64,000 bases of DNA, from contig NZ_VDUZ01000007.1 in the NCBI RefSeq assembly GCF_008039615.1, forward strand, positions 124,001 to 188,000, written 5' to 3'. The position numbers and the translations under genes are program-made. The notes beneath the pieces are model-generated. The model worked only from the letters and a program-made list of their open reading frames with translations. It was not told the DNA's origin and searched no databases. This document shows, piece by piece, positions 1-9,440 of this stretch (position 1 is its first letter; the number at the start of each line of letters is the position of its first letter). The stretch comes from Vineibacter terrae. Lineage in GTDB: Bacteria; Pseudomonadota; Alphaproteobacteria; Reyranellales; Reyranellaceae.

Positions 1-816
1 CCGAACTATCCGCCGTTCCGGGACGTGATCCAGACCACCGGCCGCAAGCTGATCCCGCTGGCGATGCGCGACGACGGCAGCCGCCATGTCTGCGACACGG
101 CCGAGCTTGCCGGCGTGGTCGACGGACGGACGCGTATCTTCGTGCTGTGCAATCCGCAGAATCCGACCGGTCGCGTGTTCACGCGCGCCGAGCTGCAGGC
201 GATGGCGCGCTTCGCGATCGACCACGACATGATCGTCATCTCCGACGAGATTCACGCCGATCTCGTGTATCCCGGCCATCAGCACATCCCGCTGGCGTCG
301 CTGGGACCGGAGATCGCGGCACGCACGGTCACGATCACCTCGCCGACCAAGAGCTTCAACATCCCGGGATTGCGCTGCGCGGTGCTGCATTTCGGGTCGG
401 CCCGGCTGCGCGACCGTTTCCTCGCCCGCATTCCGGCGCGGCTGATGGGCGATCCCAACGCCATCGGCGTCGATGCCACTGTCGCGGCATGGTCGGCTGG
501 ACAGCCCTGGCTCGACGCGGTGACGGCGCACCTGCTGCGGGCCCGCGACCGGCTGGTCGGCAGGCTGCAGGCGGAGCTGCCGGAGATCCGCTGCCACGCT
601 CCGGAAGGCACATTCCTCGCCTGGCTCGATTGCACGAAGCTCGGCTTCAACACGTCGGCCTTCGACTTCTTCCACGACAAGGCGCGCATCGCCTTCAGCG
701 CCGGCGAGACCTTCGATCCGGCTTGCCATCAGTTCGTGCGCTTCAACTTTGCGACGTCGATGCCGATCCTCGACAAGCTGCTCGACCGCATGGTCACCGC
801 CGTCCGGCGCAGCTAG
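1..816 (+). CDS. MalY/PatB-type PLP aminotransferase or C-S lyase, 5' end outside window
   Basis: Class I/II fold-type I PLP enzyme. The reading frame is open from base 1, so the true start lies upstream; 271 residues are visible, against about 390 for the family. The segment NPQNPTGRVF is the conserved Asn/Pro PLP-pocket loop, SDEIHADLVY supplies the Asp that contacts the PLP ring nitrogen, and SPTKSFNIPGLR carries the Schiff-base lysine (codon 349-351). The C-terminal FVRFNFATS holds the substrate-carboxylate Arg. The TPTKSFNIPGL style is typical of cystathionine beta-lyase/PatB proteins rather than aspartate aminotransferase. Substrate is not determinable. It runs toward the LysR gene and the peptide/hydantoin operon, so a link to amino-acid catabolism is plausible. 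Confidence 0.9.
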   Translation, partial: PNYPPFRDVIQTTGRKLIPLAMRDDGSRHVCDTAELAGVVDGRTRIFVLCNPQNPTGRVFTRAELQAMARFAIDHDMIVISDEIHADLVYPGHQHIPLASLGPEIAARTVTITSPTKSFNIPGLRCAVLHFGSARLRDRFLARIPARLMGDPNAIGVDATVAAWSAGQPWLDAVTAHLLRARDRLVGRLQAELPEIRCHAPEGTFLAWLDCTKLGFNTSAFDFFHDKARIAFSAGETFDPACHQFVRFNFATSMPILDKLLDRMVTAVRRS

Positions 817-846
817 TGCAGGGAATCGCGGGTAGCTGATACATCC

Positions 847-930
847 GTCATCCCGAGCGTAGCGAGGGATCTCCTGCGTGGGACACACGTGCGCCATTCG
901 CAGGGGATCCCTCGCTGCGCTCGGGATGAC
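847..930. repeat. Dispersed palindromic element, copy 1
   Basis: Two nearly complementary 25-base arms (847-871 and 906-930) reading GTCATCCCGAGCGTAGCGAG and its reverse complement flank a 34-base centre. A diverged copy lies at 37453-37537. The layout, an imperfect hairpin between convergent genes, is that of REP-like intergenic elements common in alphaproteobacteria. It could fold in RNA between the aminotransferase and LysR genes. Confidence 0.75.
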
Positions 931-1041
931 AGTCATGATTCACCTTCTACCGGTAGTCGGTATGGAGCGCGTGCGAACCCGGGGACACAGGTGCCCACCC
1001 TCTCTCGCGCAGGATGATTTCCGCCCGGGGTGGAACGCTTC

Positions 1042-1956
1042 CTAAGCGCTCCGGTCTGCGGCCGGCGCCGACGTCTGGGAAAAGATCCGTCGGGCCATGT
1101 CGGCGAGGTAGGCATATTCCCCGGCCGTCTCGCTGCCCCACCACATGACGCAGAGGTTGTGGGCCGGAATAGGCGGCTCGGCCTCGAGCACGCGCAGCTT
1201 CAGATCGCCACCGGAGAGCTTGATGATCTCGCGCGGCAGCAGTGCGGCGCCCGTGCCGGCGCCGGCGAGCCGGGCGATCACGGTCAGCGGATTGCATGTG
1301 TTGAGCCTGTGCGGCTTCAGTCCGCGGGTGCCGAACCACATCTGGATCGTCGTGAACAGCCCGGACGGCGGGCCGTTGGTGAAGATCGGCAGGTCGACGA
1401 GGTTTTCCGGCGTCGCGATATCACCCTCGAAGGGAAGGTTCGTGCCGATGACCCAGACGAGGTCGATCAGCCAGAGCGGCACGATGGTGATGCCGTCATG
1501 AGCGCGCGGCTGGGACAGAAAGGCGATATCGATCGCGCGGTCGAGGAGCTGCTGCTCGAGCCGGGTGCTGAAATCGACGGTCACATCCACCTGCAGCTCC
1601 GGCCGCTGCATGGCAAGCGACACCAGCAGATCCGGCAGGATGCGGGCGGCGAAGGAATCCGCCGCACCGATCCGCAGCAGGCTGCGGTCGGCGCTGCCAC
1701 CCGCCGACCGGCGCTGGACCTGCTCGGCATGGGCCAGGATACGCTCCACGTCGCCGTAGATCGCGTCCCCGAAAGTCGTGAGCGACGGACGATAGAGCGA
1801 GCGGTCGAAGAGCTCGGTGCCCAGGATGCGTTCGAGCTCCTTGACCCGAAGGCTCACGGTTGGCTGCGACAGGTTCAGGTGGGACGCTGCGGCGCGGAAG
1901 CCGCCCAGCCGGGCCACCCAGTAGAAGGCCTCAGCCTGGCCGAAGGTGTAGCGCAT
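1042..1956 (-). CDS. LysR-family transcriptional regulator
   Basis: A 304-residue protein with an N-terminal winged HTH (about residues 8-60; FRAAASHLNLSQPTVSLRVK is the classical LysR recognition region) and a periplasmic-binding-protein-like effector domain. I chose the ATG at 1956 because the protein then begins MRYTFGQAEAF, normal for the family; a TTG start 30 bases upstream (1986) would place the start codon on the operator palindrome. It is divergent from the binding-protein operon starting at 2099, the standard layout for a LysR activator and its target. The inducer is unknown; the operon suggests an amino-acid or hydantoin derivative. Confidence 0.93.
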   Translation of the reverse strand: MRYTFGQAEAFYWVARLGGFRAAASHLNLSQPTVSLRVKELERILGTELFDRSLYRPSLTTFGDAIYGDVERILAHAEQVQRRSAGGSADRSLLRIGAADSFAARILPDLLVSLAMQRPELQVDVTVDFSTRLEQQLLDRAIDIAFLSQPRAHDGITIVPLWLIDLVWVIGTNLPFEGDIATPENLVDLPIFTNGPPSGLFTTIQMWFGTRGLKPHRLNTCNPLTVIARLAGAGTGAALLPREIIKLSGGDLKLRVLEAEPPIPAHNLCVMWWGSETAGEYAYLADMARRIFSQTSAPAADRSA

Positions 1957-1967
1957 GACGTCAAGAC

Positions 1968-1984
1968 GATAGTTAATGACTATC
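1968..1984. promoter_or_regulatory. Candidate LysR operator
   Basis: GATAGT-TAATG-ACTATC is a perfect inverted repeat with 6-base arms and a 5-base spacer, in the divergent spacer 11 bases upstream of the lysR ATG. Its AT-rich interrupted dyad fits the loose T-N11-A LysR box. Position predicts autorepression of lysR and control of the operon at 2099. Confidence 0.55.
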
Positions 1985-2098
1985 AAGCTGCCAAGAGTTC
2001 TTATTTTAATCTGCGGCCGGGGCGATGTTAGCGTCGGGAAATTCGTGCTGACGCCGGTACCGGCGCTGCTGGCCGTGTCGTAACGGGGGGAATGCTTG

Positions 2099-3658
2099 AT
2101 GTCTAATTTCCTGGCAAATCGCCGTCGGTTTCTTGCTGCCGGCGCTGGCGGCGTGCTGGCCCCGCTGCTGCCCGCCGGCCTGCTTCACGCCCAGCCGAAC
2201 CAGGGAAAGACGCTCACGGTCGTCCTGCCGAGCAATCCCATCACGATTGATCCGATAAATCAGCTCAACCATGATGCCATGGTCCTGGGGCAGACCGTGT
2301 TCGAGAACCTGGTCGAATACGACGCCGATGGCGTGCTCAAGCCTCAGCTCGCCAAGGCTTTGCCGACCGTCTCCGCCGACAAGAAGACCTACACCTTCGA
2401 TCTGCGCGAGGATGTCACGTTCCAGAACGGCAAGAAGATGACGGCCGAGGACGTGAAGTACTCGTTCGACTACCTGCTCGATGCCGGCAACAAGGCGGCG
2501 AGGCGCTCGCTGTTCACGCGCATCAGCAAGGTCACCGTCCTGGATCCTTACAAGGTCGCGTTCGAGCTGTCGGAGCCTTATGGACCGTGGCTGTACTTCC
2601 TGACGAAGTACATGGGCATCTTCCCGGCCGGCTCGCGCCAGGAGCACGGTGACGACTATTTCAAGTCGAGGCCCGCCGGAGTCGGCACCGGGTTCGGTGT
2701 CTTCGAGACGTGGAAGCCGAACGACTACATCAGCTTCACGAAGAACAAGACCTACTGGCGCAAGGGCCTGCCGCATTGGGACAGGCTCGTCGTGAAGATG
2801 ATCCCCGAGGATGCGACCCGGGTCGCCTACCTGCTGACCAATCAGGTCGACATCATCAGCGCGCCGCCGCCGCGCGAGTTCAACCGGTTGAAGACGATGC
2901 CGGGCATCACGGGCGCCTCGCGTCCGACATTGGGCGGCGCCTTGCTCATGTACACCAACACGCTCAAGCCGCCGCTGGACGATGTGAACTTTCGCAAGGC
3001 TGTGTCCTGCGCCATCGACCGCAAGACGATCGGCGAGAAGGTCTACTACGGTTTGCTGGATCCCAGCGCCGTCCCCGCACCGCCGCGAGGCTGGTGGTTC
3101 AATGCCGACGCCGACAAGGAGCTCGCCTTCGATCTGGACCGCGCCAAGGCGTTCCTGGCCAAGTCGAAGTATCCGAACGGGGCGGAGATCGATCTCAGCA
3201 TTCAGGCCGAGCCCTATCTGCTCGATACCAAGGATGCGGCGATCTTCGTGCAGGCCCAGCTCGCCAAGATCGGGGTCAAGGTCAACCTCAAGGTCTACGA
3301 GTTCTCGGTATTGATCCAGCAGGCGATCCGCGGCGAGCATCAGATGGCGCTGCAGGTCTTCATGTCGCCCGGCGAGGCCAGCTACATTATCCAGGTCTGC
3401 CTGACACCGGGGCAGGTGCTGTCGAAGAGCACCGGCTATGACAACGCCGAGCTGAACGGCCTGCTGGCTCAGGCCTTCGCCGAAACGGAGCAGGCCAGGC
3501 TCAAGGACCTCTATGGGAAAATCCAGATGGTCGTCGCGCGTGACGCGCCGCTGGGCGTGCTCGGCTATGTCCATGCCTCCAACCTCTGGCGGCAGGGCGT
3601 TCAGGACTTCAAGGTCAATCAGGGGCTGACCATGAGTGTCGGCGAGGTCCGGGTCTGA
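2099..3658 (+). CDS. Peptide/opine-type ABC transporter substrate-binding protein (SBP family 5)
   Basis: A 519-residue extracytoplasmic binding protein. The start is the ATG at 2099, 6 bases after GGGGGGAA (2085-2092); a TTG immediately upstream is less likely. The N terminus SNFLANRRRFLAAGAGGVLA is a twin-arginine signal with a hydrophobic core and an AxA-like end before QPNQGKTL, so it is probably exported folded. The mature region has family-5 hallmarks: LVEYDADGVLKPQLAK, a KTYTFDLREDVTFQNGK segment and VKYSFDYLL. It is first in an operon with two permeases, two ATPases and hydantoinase genes. The ligand is probably a peptide, opine or hydantoin-like compound. Confidence 0.95.
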   Translation: MSNFLANRRRFLAAGAGGVLAPLLPAGLLHAQPNQGKTLTVVLPSNPITIDPINQLNHDAMVLGQTVFENLVEYDADGVLKPQLAKALPTVSADKKTYTFDLREDVTFQNGKKMTAEDVKYSFDYLLDAGNKAARRSLFTRISKVTVLDPYKVAFELSEPYGPWLYFLTKYMGIFPAGSRQEHGDDYFKSRPAGVGTGFGVFETWKPNDYISFTKNKTYWRKGLPHWDRLVVKMIPEDATRVAYLLTNQVDIISAPPPREFNRLKTMPGITGASRPTLGGALLMYTNTLKPPLDDVNFRKAVSCAIDRKTIGEKVYYGLLDPSAVPAPPRGWWFNADADKELAFDLDRAKAFLAKSKYPNGAEIDLSIQAEPYLLDTKDAAIFVQAQLAKIGVKVNLKVYEFSVLIQQAIRGEHQMALQVFMSPGEASYIIQVCLTPGQVLSKSTGYDNAELNGLLAQAFAETEQARLKDLYGKIQMVVARDAPLGVLGYVHASNLWRQGVQDFKVNQGLTMSVGEVRV

Positions 3659-3686
3659 GACGCCTCGACCAGGAGCATCGCGACTG

Positions 3687-4631
3687 ATGTTTCGTCTTCT
3701 GGCCGGCCGCTTCTTCGCTTCGCTCGGCACCCTGTTCTTCGTCGGGCTGGTGCTGTTCGCCCTGACCCGCGCCGGGCCCGGCTCGCCGGCGCGGATCGTG
3801 CTCGGCGCCGACGCGACATCGCAGCAGATCACGCAGTTCGAGCACGCCAACGGGCTCGACCGGCCCTTCCTCGAGCAATACGCCGCGTGGCTCTTCGATG
3901 TCCTGCGCGGCGATTTCGGCAAGTCGTTCGTGACCGGCCGCGACGTCGCCGGCGAGATCGCGGGCGCGTTGCCGGTCACGCTCTCGGTCGTGCTGCTCGC
4001 TTTCGTCATCGCGATCGTCGTCGGCATCGGCATAGGAAGCTTGGCGGCGTTGCGGCCGGGCGGGCCGTTCGCTTCCGTGACGCGGCTGGGTGTCGTGCTC
4101 GGCCTGTCGATACCCGCCTTCTGGCTGGGCATCGTGCTGATCCGCTTCATCGCGGTCGAGCTGCGGTGGCTGCCGCCGGGCGGATACGTGCCGCCTTCCT
4201 CCGGACTCATCGCGCACCTGCAGACCATAGCGATGCCGGCCGTCTCCCTTGCCGTCTACTACATCGCCGTCCTGGCGCGCATGACCCAGGCCAGCCTGCA
4301 GGACGCGCTGCGCGGCGACTATGTCCGCACCGCGCGCGCGATGGGCCTGTCGTCGCCTCGGATCGTCTTCTATGCGCTGCTGAACGCGCTGCCGCCCGTG
4401 ATCAATCTGGCGGCCTTGTCCTTCGGCTACATGTTCGGCTGGGCGCTCATCATCGAGCAGGTCTTCAACATCCCGGGCCTGTCGCGCGCGCTGCTCAACG
4501 CCATCTCGCAGCGCGACTTCCTGCTGCTGCAGGGCATCGTCTTCCTGTTCACGGCGATCTTTGTGCTCGCCAATCTTGGCGCCGATCTCGTCAACCGGGT
4601 GCTCGATCCGCGCCAGAGGTCGTCGGCATGA
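3687..4631 (+). CDS. DppB-like ABC transporter permease
   Basis: A 314-residue inner-membrane permease of the binding-protein-dependent family. I chose the ATG at 3687 with AGGAG at 3671-3675; a start at 3636 would overlap the binding-protein gene and add a charged non-homologous leader. Six hydrophobic segments are visible, starting with FFASLGTLFFVGLVLFALT. The EAA loop DYVRTARAMGLSSPRIVFYA contacts the ATPases. DppB traits include the PGSPARIVLGADA region and the NIPGLSRALLNAI near the C terminus. Its TGA overlaps the next ATG (ATGA). Confidence 0.95.
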   Translation: MFRLLAGRFFASLGTLFFVGLVLFALTRAGPGSPARIVLGADATSQQITQFEHANGLDRPFLEQYAAWLFDVLRGDFGKSFVTGRDVAGEIAGALPVTLSVVLLAFVIAIVVGIGIGSLAALRPGGPFASVTRLGVVLGLSIPAFWLGIVLIRFIAVELRWLPPGGYVPPSSGLIAHLQTIAMPAVSLAVYYIAVLARMTQASLQDALRGDYVRTARAMGLSSPRIVFYALLNALPPVINLAALSFGYMFGWALIIEQVFNIPGLSRALLNAISQRDFLLLQGIVFLFTAIFVLANLGADLVNRVLDPRQRSSA

Positions 4632-5512
4632 ACCGGCTGGCCAGGCTCGCGCGCGCCGCCGACTGGACCGGGTGGCTCGGCGCGGCGATCGTCGTCGTCA
4701 TGATCGGCGCCGCGCTCCTGGCGCCCCTGGTCGCGCCCTACGATCCGGTCGCGATCAGCATCGAGCATCGGCTGAGCGCGCCGGACGCGGCGCACTGGCT
4801 GGGGACCGACCAGGCCGGCCGCGACGTGCTGAGCCGTATCATCCATGGCGCCCGGGCATCGCTCGCCGTCGGTATCGGCGCCGTGATCATCGGCGCGCTG
4901 CTGGGCGTCTCGGCAGGCCTCTTCGCCGCCTACAAGGGCGGGCTGGGTGACCAGATCACGATGCGCATCGTGGACGGTGTCGCCTCCATTCCGCTGCTGG
5001 TCTGGGCCATCGCCATCGTCGGCATCCTTGGCGTCGGCCCGGTCACGATTGGATCGCTGCAGTTCCCGAACGAGGTCAAGATCGTGACGCTCGTCGGGTG
5101 CCTGTTCTCGCCCGTCTTTGCCCGCGTGACCTATGCCGTCGCCAGGCGCATCGTCGGCGCCGACTATGTCAAGGCACGCTATCTGCAGGGCGCGAGCCAT
5201 TGGCAGATCGCCCTCGGCGAGGTGCTGCCGAACTGCCTGTCGCCGATCATCGTCCAGGCGACCCTGCTCGTTGCGATCGGCATCGTCATCGAGGCCTCGA
5301 TCAGCTTCGTGGGGCTGGGCGTGCAGCCGCCCCAGCCAAGCTGGGGGACGATGCTGTCGGATGCCCGCAACGCGCTCTATTCCGGCGAGTGGTGGCTGCC
5401 GGTCTTTCCAGGCATTGCCATCTCGGTGACCGTCATCGGCTTCAATCTGCTCGGCGATGCGGTGCGCGACCTGTTCGATCCCCGCAACGAAGCCCGGACA
5501 CTGGTCGCATGA
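4628..5512 (+). CDS. DppC-like ABC transporter permease
   Basis: A 294-residue partner permease. It starts at an ATG overlapping the preceding stop (ATGA at 4628), so it is translationally coupled. The N-terminal transmembrane helix is followed by the DppC signature HWLGTDQAGRDVLSRIIHGA; the EAA-type loop is DYVKARYLQGASHWQIALGE, and the C terminus carries FVGLGVQPPQPSWGTML, all family hallmarks. With the 3687 gene it forms the heterodimeric channel for the 2099 binding protein. Confidence 0.95.
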   Translation: MNRLARLARAADWTGWLGAAIVVVMIGAALLAPLVAPYDPVAISIEHRLSAPDAAHWLGTDQAGRDVLSRIIHGARASLAVGIGAVIIGALLGVSAGLFAAYKGGLGDQITMRIVDGVASIPLLVWAIAIVGILGVGPVTIGSLQFPNEVKIVTLVGCLFSPVFARVTYAVARRIVGADYVKARYLQGASHWQIALGEVLPNCLSPIIVQATLLVAIGIVIEASISFVGLGVQPPQPSWGTMLSDARNALYSGEWWLPVFPGIAISVTVIGFNLLGDAVRDLFDPRNEARTLVA

Positions 5513-6471
5513 GCGCCCCGCTGCTCAGGATCGAGGAGCTGCGCGTCGCCTTCCGCGGCACCGGCGGCCTCATCGAGGCCGTGCGCGGCGTCGATTTCGG
5601 CGTTGCGCCCGGCGAGGTCGTCGGCATCGTCGGCGAATCAGGGTCCGGCAAGAGCCTCAGCATGCTGGCCGTGATGCGGCTGCTCGGCGCGACGGCGCGT
5701 GCCACCGGCGGGCGCGTGATCTTTGACGGCGAGGACCTGCTGGCGGCGACCGAGGCGCGCATGCGCGAGATACGCGGCCGCGACATTGCCATGGTCTTCC
5801 AGGATCCGCAGAGCTCGCTGAACCCGGCGCTGACCATCGGCCGTCAGGTCACGGACGTGGTGCGGGCGCACAGGCGGGTGTCGGCAAGCGAGGCGCGCCG
5901 GATCGCCGTCGAGGCGCTGGAGCGTGTCGGCATCAGCGAGGCGGGCAGGCGGCTCGACGCCTATCCGCACGAATTCTCCGGCGGCATGCGCCAGCGGGCG
6001 TTGATCGCCATGGCGATCGCCTGTCGCCCGCGGCTGCTGATCGCCGACGAGCCGACCACGGCGCTGGACGTCACGGTCCAGGCGCAGATCGTCGAGCTGA
6101 TCGCCGAGCTCAGGCGCGACCTTGGCCTGGCCGTGATCTTCATCTCCCACAACCTTCATCTGGTTGCCGAGATCGTCGACCGCGTGGTGGTGATGTACGG
6201 CGGCAAGGTCGTCGAGGACGGGCCTGCCGCCGACATCGAGCTCGCCGCACGTCATCCCTATACGCGCCTGCTGAGGGCGTGCGTGCCCAGCCTGCACGGT
6301 CCTCTCGGGCCGCTCGCTGCCATCGAGGGTGCTCCGCCGCGGCTCGGCCGGATGCCGGCAGGTTGTCCGTTCGCGCCGCGCTGCCCGCAGGCTGCCGACG
6401 CCTGCGAGCGCGAGATGCCGCCACTGGCGACCGATGGCGCACGCCGGATCGCCTGCTGGAGGCCGCAATGA
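5509..6471 (+). CDS. DppD-like ABC transporter ATP-binding protein
   Basis: A 320-residue ATPase; ATGA overlap with the permease fixes the start at 5509. Walker A is GESGSGKS, the signature is [12 protein letters not shown], and Walker B is [13 protein letters not shown] followed by the switch histidine in FISHNLHL. The C terminus has the oligopeptide ATPase extension with a cysteine cluster ([15 protein letters not shown]), as in DppD/OppD, where it can bind an iron-sulphur cluster. It pairs with the next gene as a heterodimeric motor. Confidence 0.95.
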   Translation: MSAPLLRIEELRVAFRGTGGLIEAVRGVDFGVAPGEVVGIVGESGSGKSLSMLAVMRLLGATARATGGRVIFDGEDLLAATEARMREIRGRDIAMVFQDPQSSLNPALTIGRQVTDVVRAHRRVSASEARRIAVEALERVGISEAGRRLDAYPHEFSGGMRQRALIAMAIACRPRLLIADEPTTALDVTVQAQIVELIAELRRDLGLAVIFISHNLHLVAEIVDRVVVMYGGKVVEDGPAADIELAARHPYTRLLRACVPSLHGPLGPLAAIEGAPPRLGRMPAGCPFAPRCPQAADACEREMPPLATDGARRIACWRPQ

Positions 6472-7316
6472 GCGGCCCCATCCTGGCGTTGCGCGGCGTG
6501 ACCAAATCCTATCCCCAGGGCGGCCTTCTCGATCGCTTGCTGGGGCGCGCCAGCAATTTCGTCGCGCTCGACGACGTGACACTGCAGATCGCGCGCGGCG
6601 ACGTTGTCGGCATCGTCGGCGAGAGCGGTTCCGGCAAATCGACCTTGGCCAGCCTCGCGGTTGGGCTGACCCGGCCGACGACAGGCGAGATCCTGCTCGA
6701 TGGCGAGCCGCTTGCGGCGCTGATGCGCGATCATGCCGGGCCGTGGCGACGTCGCATCCAGATGGTGTTTCAGGATTCCGGCAGCGCCCTCAATCCGCGG
6801 AAGACGATCGCGCGGTGCCTTGCGCAGACGCTGGCGCTCAGAGGGGTGCCGCGCGCGACGCGGGAGGACGAGTCCATGGCGCTGCTTGCCCTGGTCGGGC
6901 TGGGCTCCGAAATGGCGCCGCGGTTGCCGCATGAGCTGTCGGGTGGCCAGCGCCAGCGGGTTGGCCTGGCGCGTGCGCTCGCGATGAAGCCCGACATCCT
7001 GATTGCCGATGAGCCGGTCTCCTCGCTCGACGTGTCGCTGCAGGCCCAGGTGATCAATCTGCTGAGCCGGCTGACGCGCGAGCTTGGCCTGACCCTTCTG
7101 TTCATCAGCCACGACCTTGCCGTGGTGCGCACGCTGTGCACGCGCATCATCGTCATGCGCAAAGGCCGGATTGTCGAGGAGGGGCCCTGCCTCGATGTGC
7201 TCGCGCGTCCGGCCCATCCTTATACCCAACTGCTGATTTCATCCGTACCGAAGGGCATCGCCGGCCGCCGCGCACCGGCGGCGGCCGCCGCTTCCGCGAC
7301 ATCCTCGGTCGGCTAG
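6468..7316 (+). CDS. DppF-like ABC transporter ATP-binding protein
   Basis: A 282-residue ATPase starting at the ATG of an ATGA overlap (6468). Walker [10 protein letters not shown], signature LSGGQRQRVGLARALAM, Walker B DILIADEPVSSLD and H-loop FISHDLAVV are all intact. It is shorter than many DppF proteins because the C-terminal cysteine extension is replaced by an Ala-rich tail (GRRAPAAAAASA). It completes the transporter; the hydantoinase genes follow after 48 bases. Confidence 0.94.
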   Translation: MSGPILALRGVTKSYPQGGLLDRLLGRASNFVALDDVTLQIARGDVVGIVGESGSGKSTLASLAVGLTRPTTGEILLDGEPLAALMRDHAGPWRRRIQMVFQDSGSALNPRKTIARCLAQTLALRGVPRATREDESMALLALVGLGSEMAPRLPHELSGGQRQRVGLARALAMKPDILIADEPVSSLDVSLQAQVINLLSRLTRELGLTLLFISHDLAVVRTLCTRIIVMRKGRIVEEGPCLDVLARPAHPYTQLLISSVPKGIAGRRAPAAAAASATSSVG

Positions 7317-7364
7317 CGCACCAGGCGCTCGCCGACGTTCCAGGCAAGCACGGAGACCAGATCA

Positions 7365-9440
7365 ATGGCGCCGCCAGGCTACAGGATCGGCATCGATATC
7401 GGCGGTACGTTCACCGATGTCGTCATCCAACGCGACGATGGGCTCGTGGAGACGCGCAAGGTTCCGTCGACGCCGGACGACTACAGCCGTGGCATCGCCG
7501 AGGCGCTGCAGGCGTTGGTGACGGAGCTCGATACCACGCCCGACCGCATCACGGGCATCGTGCATGCCACAACCGTCGCGACCAACGCCATCCTTGAATA
7601 CAAGGGCGCACGCACCGGCCTGCTGACCACCGAGGGCTTTCGCGACGTTCTGGAGATGCGTCGTCTGCGCATCCCGGTGCTCTACGATCTGCAGTACGAC
7701 AAGCCCAAGCCGCTCGCGGCGCGCAATCTGCGCCTGGAGGTCAGCGAGCGGCTGGGCCCGGACGGGTCGGTGCGTATCCCCTTGCGGGAAGCGGATGTGG
7801 TGGCGGCAGCGGCTGTCTTCCGAAAAGCGGGCGTCGGCGCCGTCGCGATCAGCTTCCTGCACGCCTACGCCAATCCGCAGCACGAGATCGAGGCCGAGCG
7901 TATTCTCCGCGCCGAGCTGGGCGACGACGTCTACATCTGCCGCGGCTCGGAGCTGCTGCCCGAGATCCGCGAGTACGAACGCACCAGCACCGTCGTGGTG
8001 AATGCCTATATCGGGCCCGTCGTACGCAACTACGCCGCGGCGCTGACGGCGCGTCTCGCCTCGATCGGCATCGGCTGCCCGGTCGAGATGATGCATTCCG
8101 GCGGCGGTATCATGCGGCTCGGTTCCGCCGTGAAGCGGGCGGCGTCCCTCGTCGAATCCGGCCCGGCGGCCGGCGTCATCGCCTGCGCGCGCCTGGTTTC
8201 CGGCAGCGAGGCGCCAAGCGTCATCTCGTTCGACATGGGCGGCACGACGGCCAAGGCGGCGCTGATCGAGCATGGCGAGCCGGCACGCACCACCGAGTAT
8301 GAAGTCGGTGCCGGCATCAACCTCTCGAGCAAGCTGGTCAAGGGCGGCGGCTACCCGATCAAGATGCCGTTCATCGATGTCTCCGAGATCGGGGCCGGCG
8401 GCGGCAGCATCGTCGCGATCGATCGTATGAACCAGGTCTCGGTGGGCCCGCAGAGCGCCGGCGCCTATCCCGGCCCGGTCTGCTACGGGCTGGGCGGCCG
8501 GCAGGCGACGCTGACCGACGCCTTCCTGACCCTGGGCTATATCAATGATGTCGCGCTCGCCGGGGGCACCTTCCCGCTGCAGGCCGACGCCGGCCGGTCG
8601 GCGCTCAATGACCAGATCGCCCGGCCGCTGGGCCTCGGCATCACCGAAACCGCCCGTGGCGTGCTGACGCTCGCCGTCACCACCATGACTCGCGCCGTGA
8701 AGGCGGTCTCGACCTATCGCGGTCGCGATCCGCGGCACGCCACGCTCGTTGCCTTCGGCGGCAATGGCCCGGTGGTCGCGACCGAGGTGGCGAGGGCGCT
8801 CGGGATCAGGCGGGTCGTGGTGCCGCGCGCGGCTGGCGTCTTCAGCGCTCTGGGCCTGCTGCGTTCCGATATCGAGCAGGAATTCGTGCGGCCCTCGCGC
8901 TGCCGTCCCGATGAGCTGGACGAGTCAGGTTTTGCCCGGCTCTACGCCGACCTGGCCGACGATGCCCGCGCCGTCCTGACCGCCGAAGGCTATGACATTG
9001 CGCAGGCCGAGTTCCGCTACGCTGCCGACCTGCGGTATGTCGGACAGGCCTATGAGCTCACCGTGCCGGCAAGGCATCTCGTGCTCGACGAGCTGGTCGA
9101 GCTGTTTCACCAGGAGCACGAGCGCACCTACGGGCACCGCTCGCACAAGGACACCGTGCATCTGGTCAATGCCCGGCTCACGGTGCGGCTGCCGGTGGTT
9201 CTGCCGCAGCAGCAGTTCGCGCCGACCCTACAGCAGAAGCGGGTCGACCGCCGCGTCTGCTTCGCAGGCACGGACGATGTCCGTTCGGTCGCCGTCATCG
9301 GTCGCGGCGACCTCGACGCCGCGCCACGGCAAGGCCCCTTCATCATCGAGGAATATGACTGCACCTGCGTCATAGCCCCGGGGCAGACCGCCCGTCTCGA
9401 CGAGATCGGCAATATCGATATCGCGCTGGAGGCCGCATGA
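7365..9440 (+). CDS. hyuA: Hydantoinase/oxoprolinase subunit A (HyuA-like)
   Basis: A 691-residue ATP-dependent cyclic-amidase subunit of the N-methylhydantoinase/acetone carboxylase/5-oxoprolinase family. The N-terminal IDIGGTFTDVVI is the ASKHA-fold phosphate loop. Other conserved blocks are HATTVATNAILEYKG, SFDMGGTTAKAALIE and the Gly-rich GAGGGSIVAID with VGPQSAGAYPGP. The start is the ATG at 7365, 8 bases after GGAGA. The stop overlaps hyuB by ATGA. It is expected to hydrolyse a hydantoin, oxoproline or similar lactam with ATP; the exact substrate cannot be read. Its position in a transporter operon suggests the imported compound is its substrate. Confidence 0.94.
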   Translation: MAPPGYRIGIDIGGTFTDVVIQRDDGLVETRKVPSTPDDYSRGIAEALQALVTELDTTPDRITGIVHATTVATNAILEYKGARTGLLTTEGFRDVLEMRRLRIPVLYDLQYDKPKPLAARNLRLEVSERLGPDGSVRIPLREADVVAAAAVFRKAGVGAVAISFLHAYANPQHEIEAERILRAELGDDVYICRGSELLPEIREYERTSTVVVNAYIGPVVRNYAAALTARLASIGIGCPVEMMHSGGGIMRLGSAVKRAASLVESGPAAGVIACARLVSGSEAPSVISFDMGGTTAKAALIEHGEPARTTEYEVGAGINLSSKLVKGGGYPIKMPFIDVSEIGAGGGSIVAIDRMNQVSVGPQSAGAYPGPVCYGLGGRQATLTDAFLTLGYINDVALAGGTFPLQADAGRSALNDQIARPLGLGITETARGVLTLAVTTMTRAVKAVSTYRGRDPRHATLVAFGGNGPVVATEVARALGIRRVVVPRAAGVFSALGLLRSDIEQEFVRPSRCRPDELDESGFARLYADLADDARAVLTAEGYDIAQAEFRYAADLRYVGQAYELTVPARHLVLDELVELFHQEHERTYGHRSHKDTVHLVNARLTVRLPVVLPQQQFAPTLQQKRVDRRVCFAGTDDVRSVAVIGRGDLDAAPRQGPFIIEEYDCTCVIAPGQTARLDEIGNIDIALEAA

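Noticed and set aside
2006-4228. A 740-codon minus-strand frame
   Set aside because: Antisense to the binding-protein and permease genes; composition is Arg/Gly/Asp-rich with no motif.
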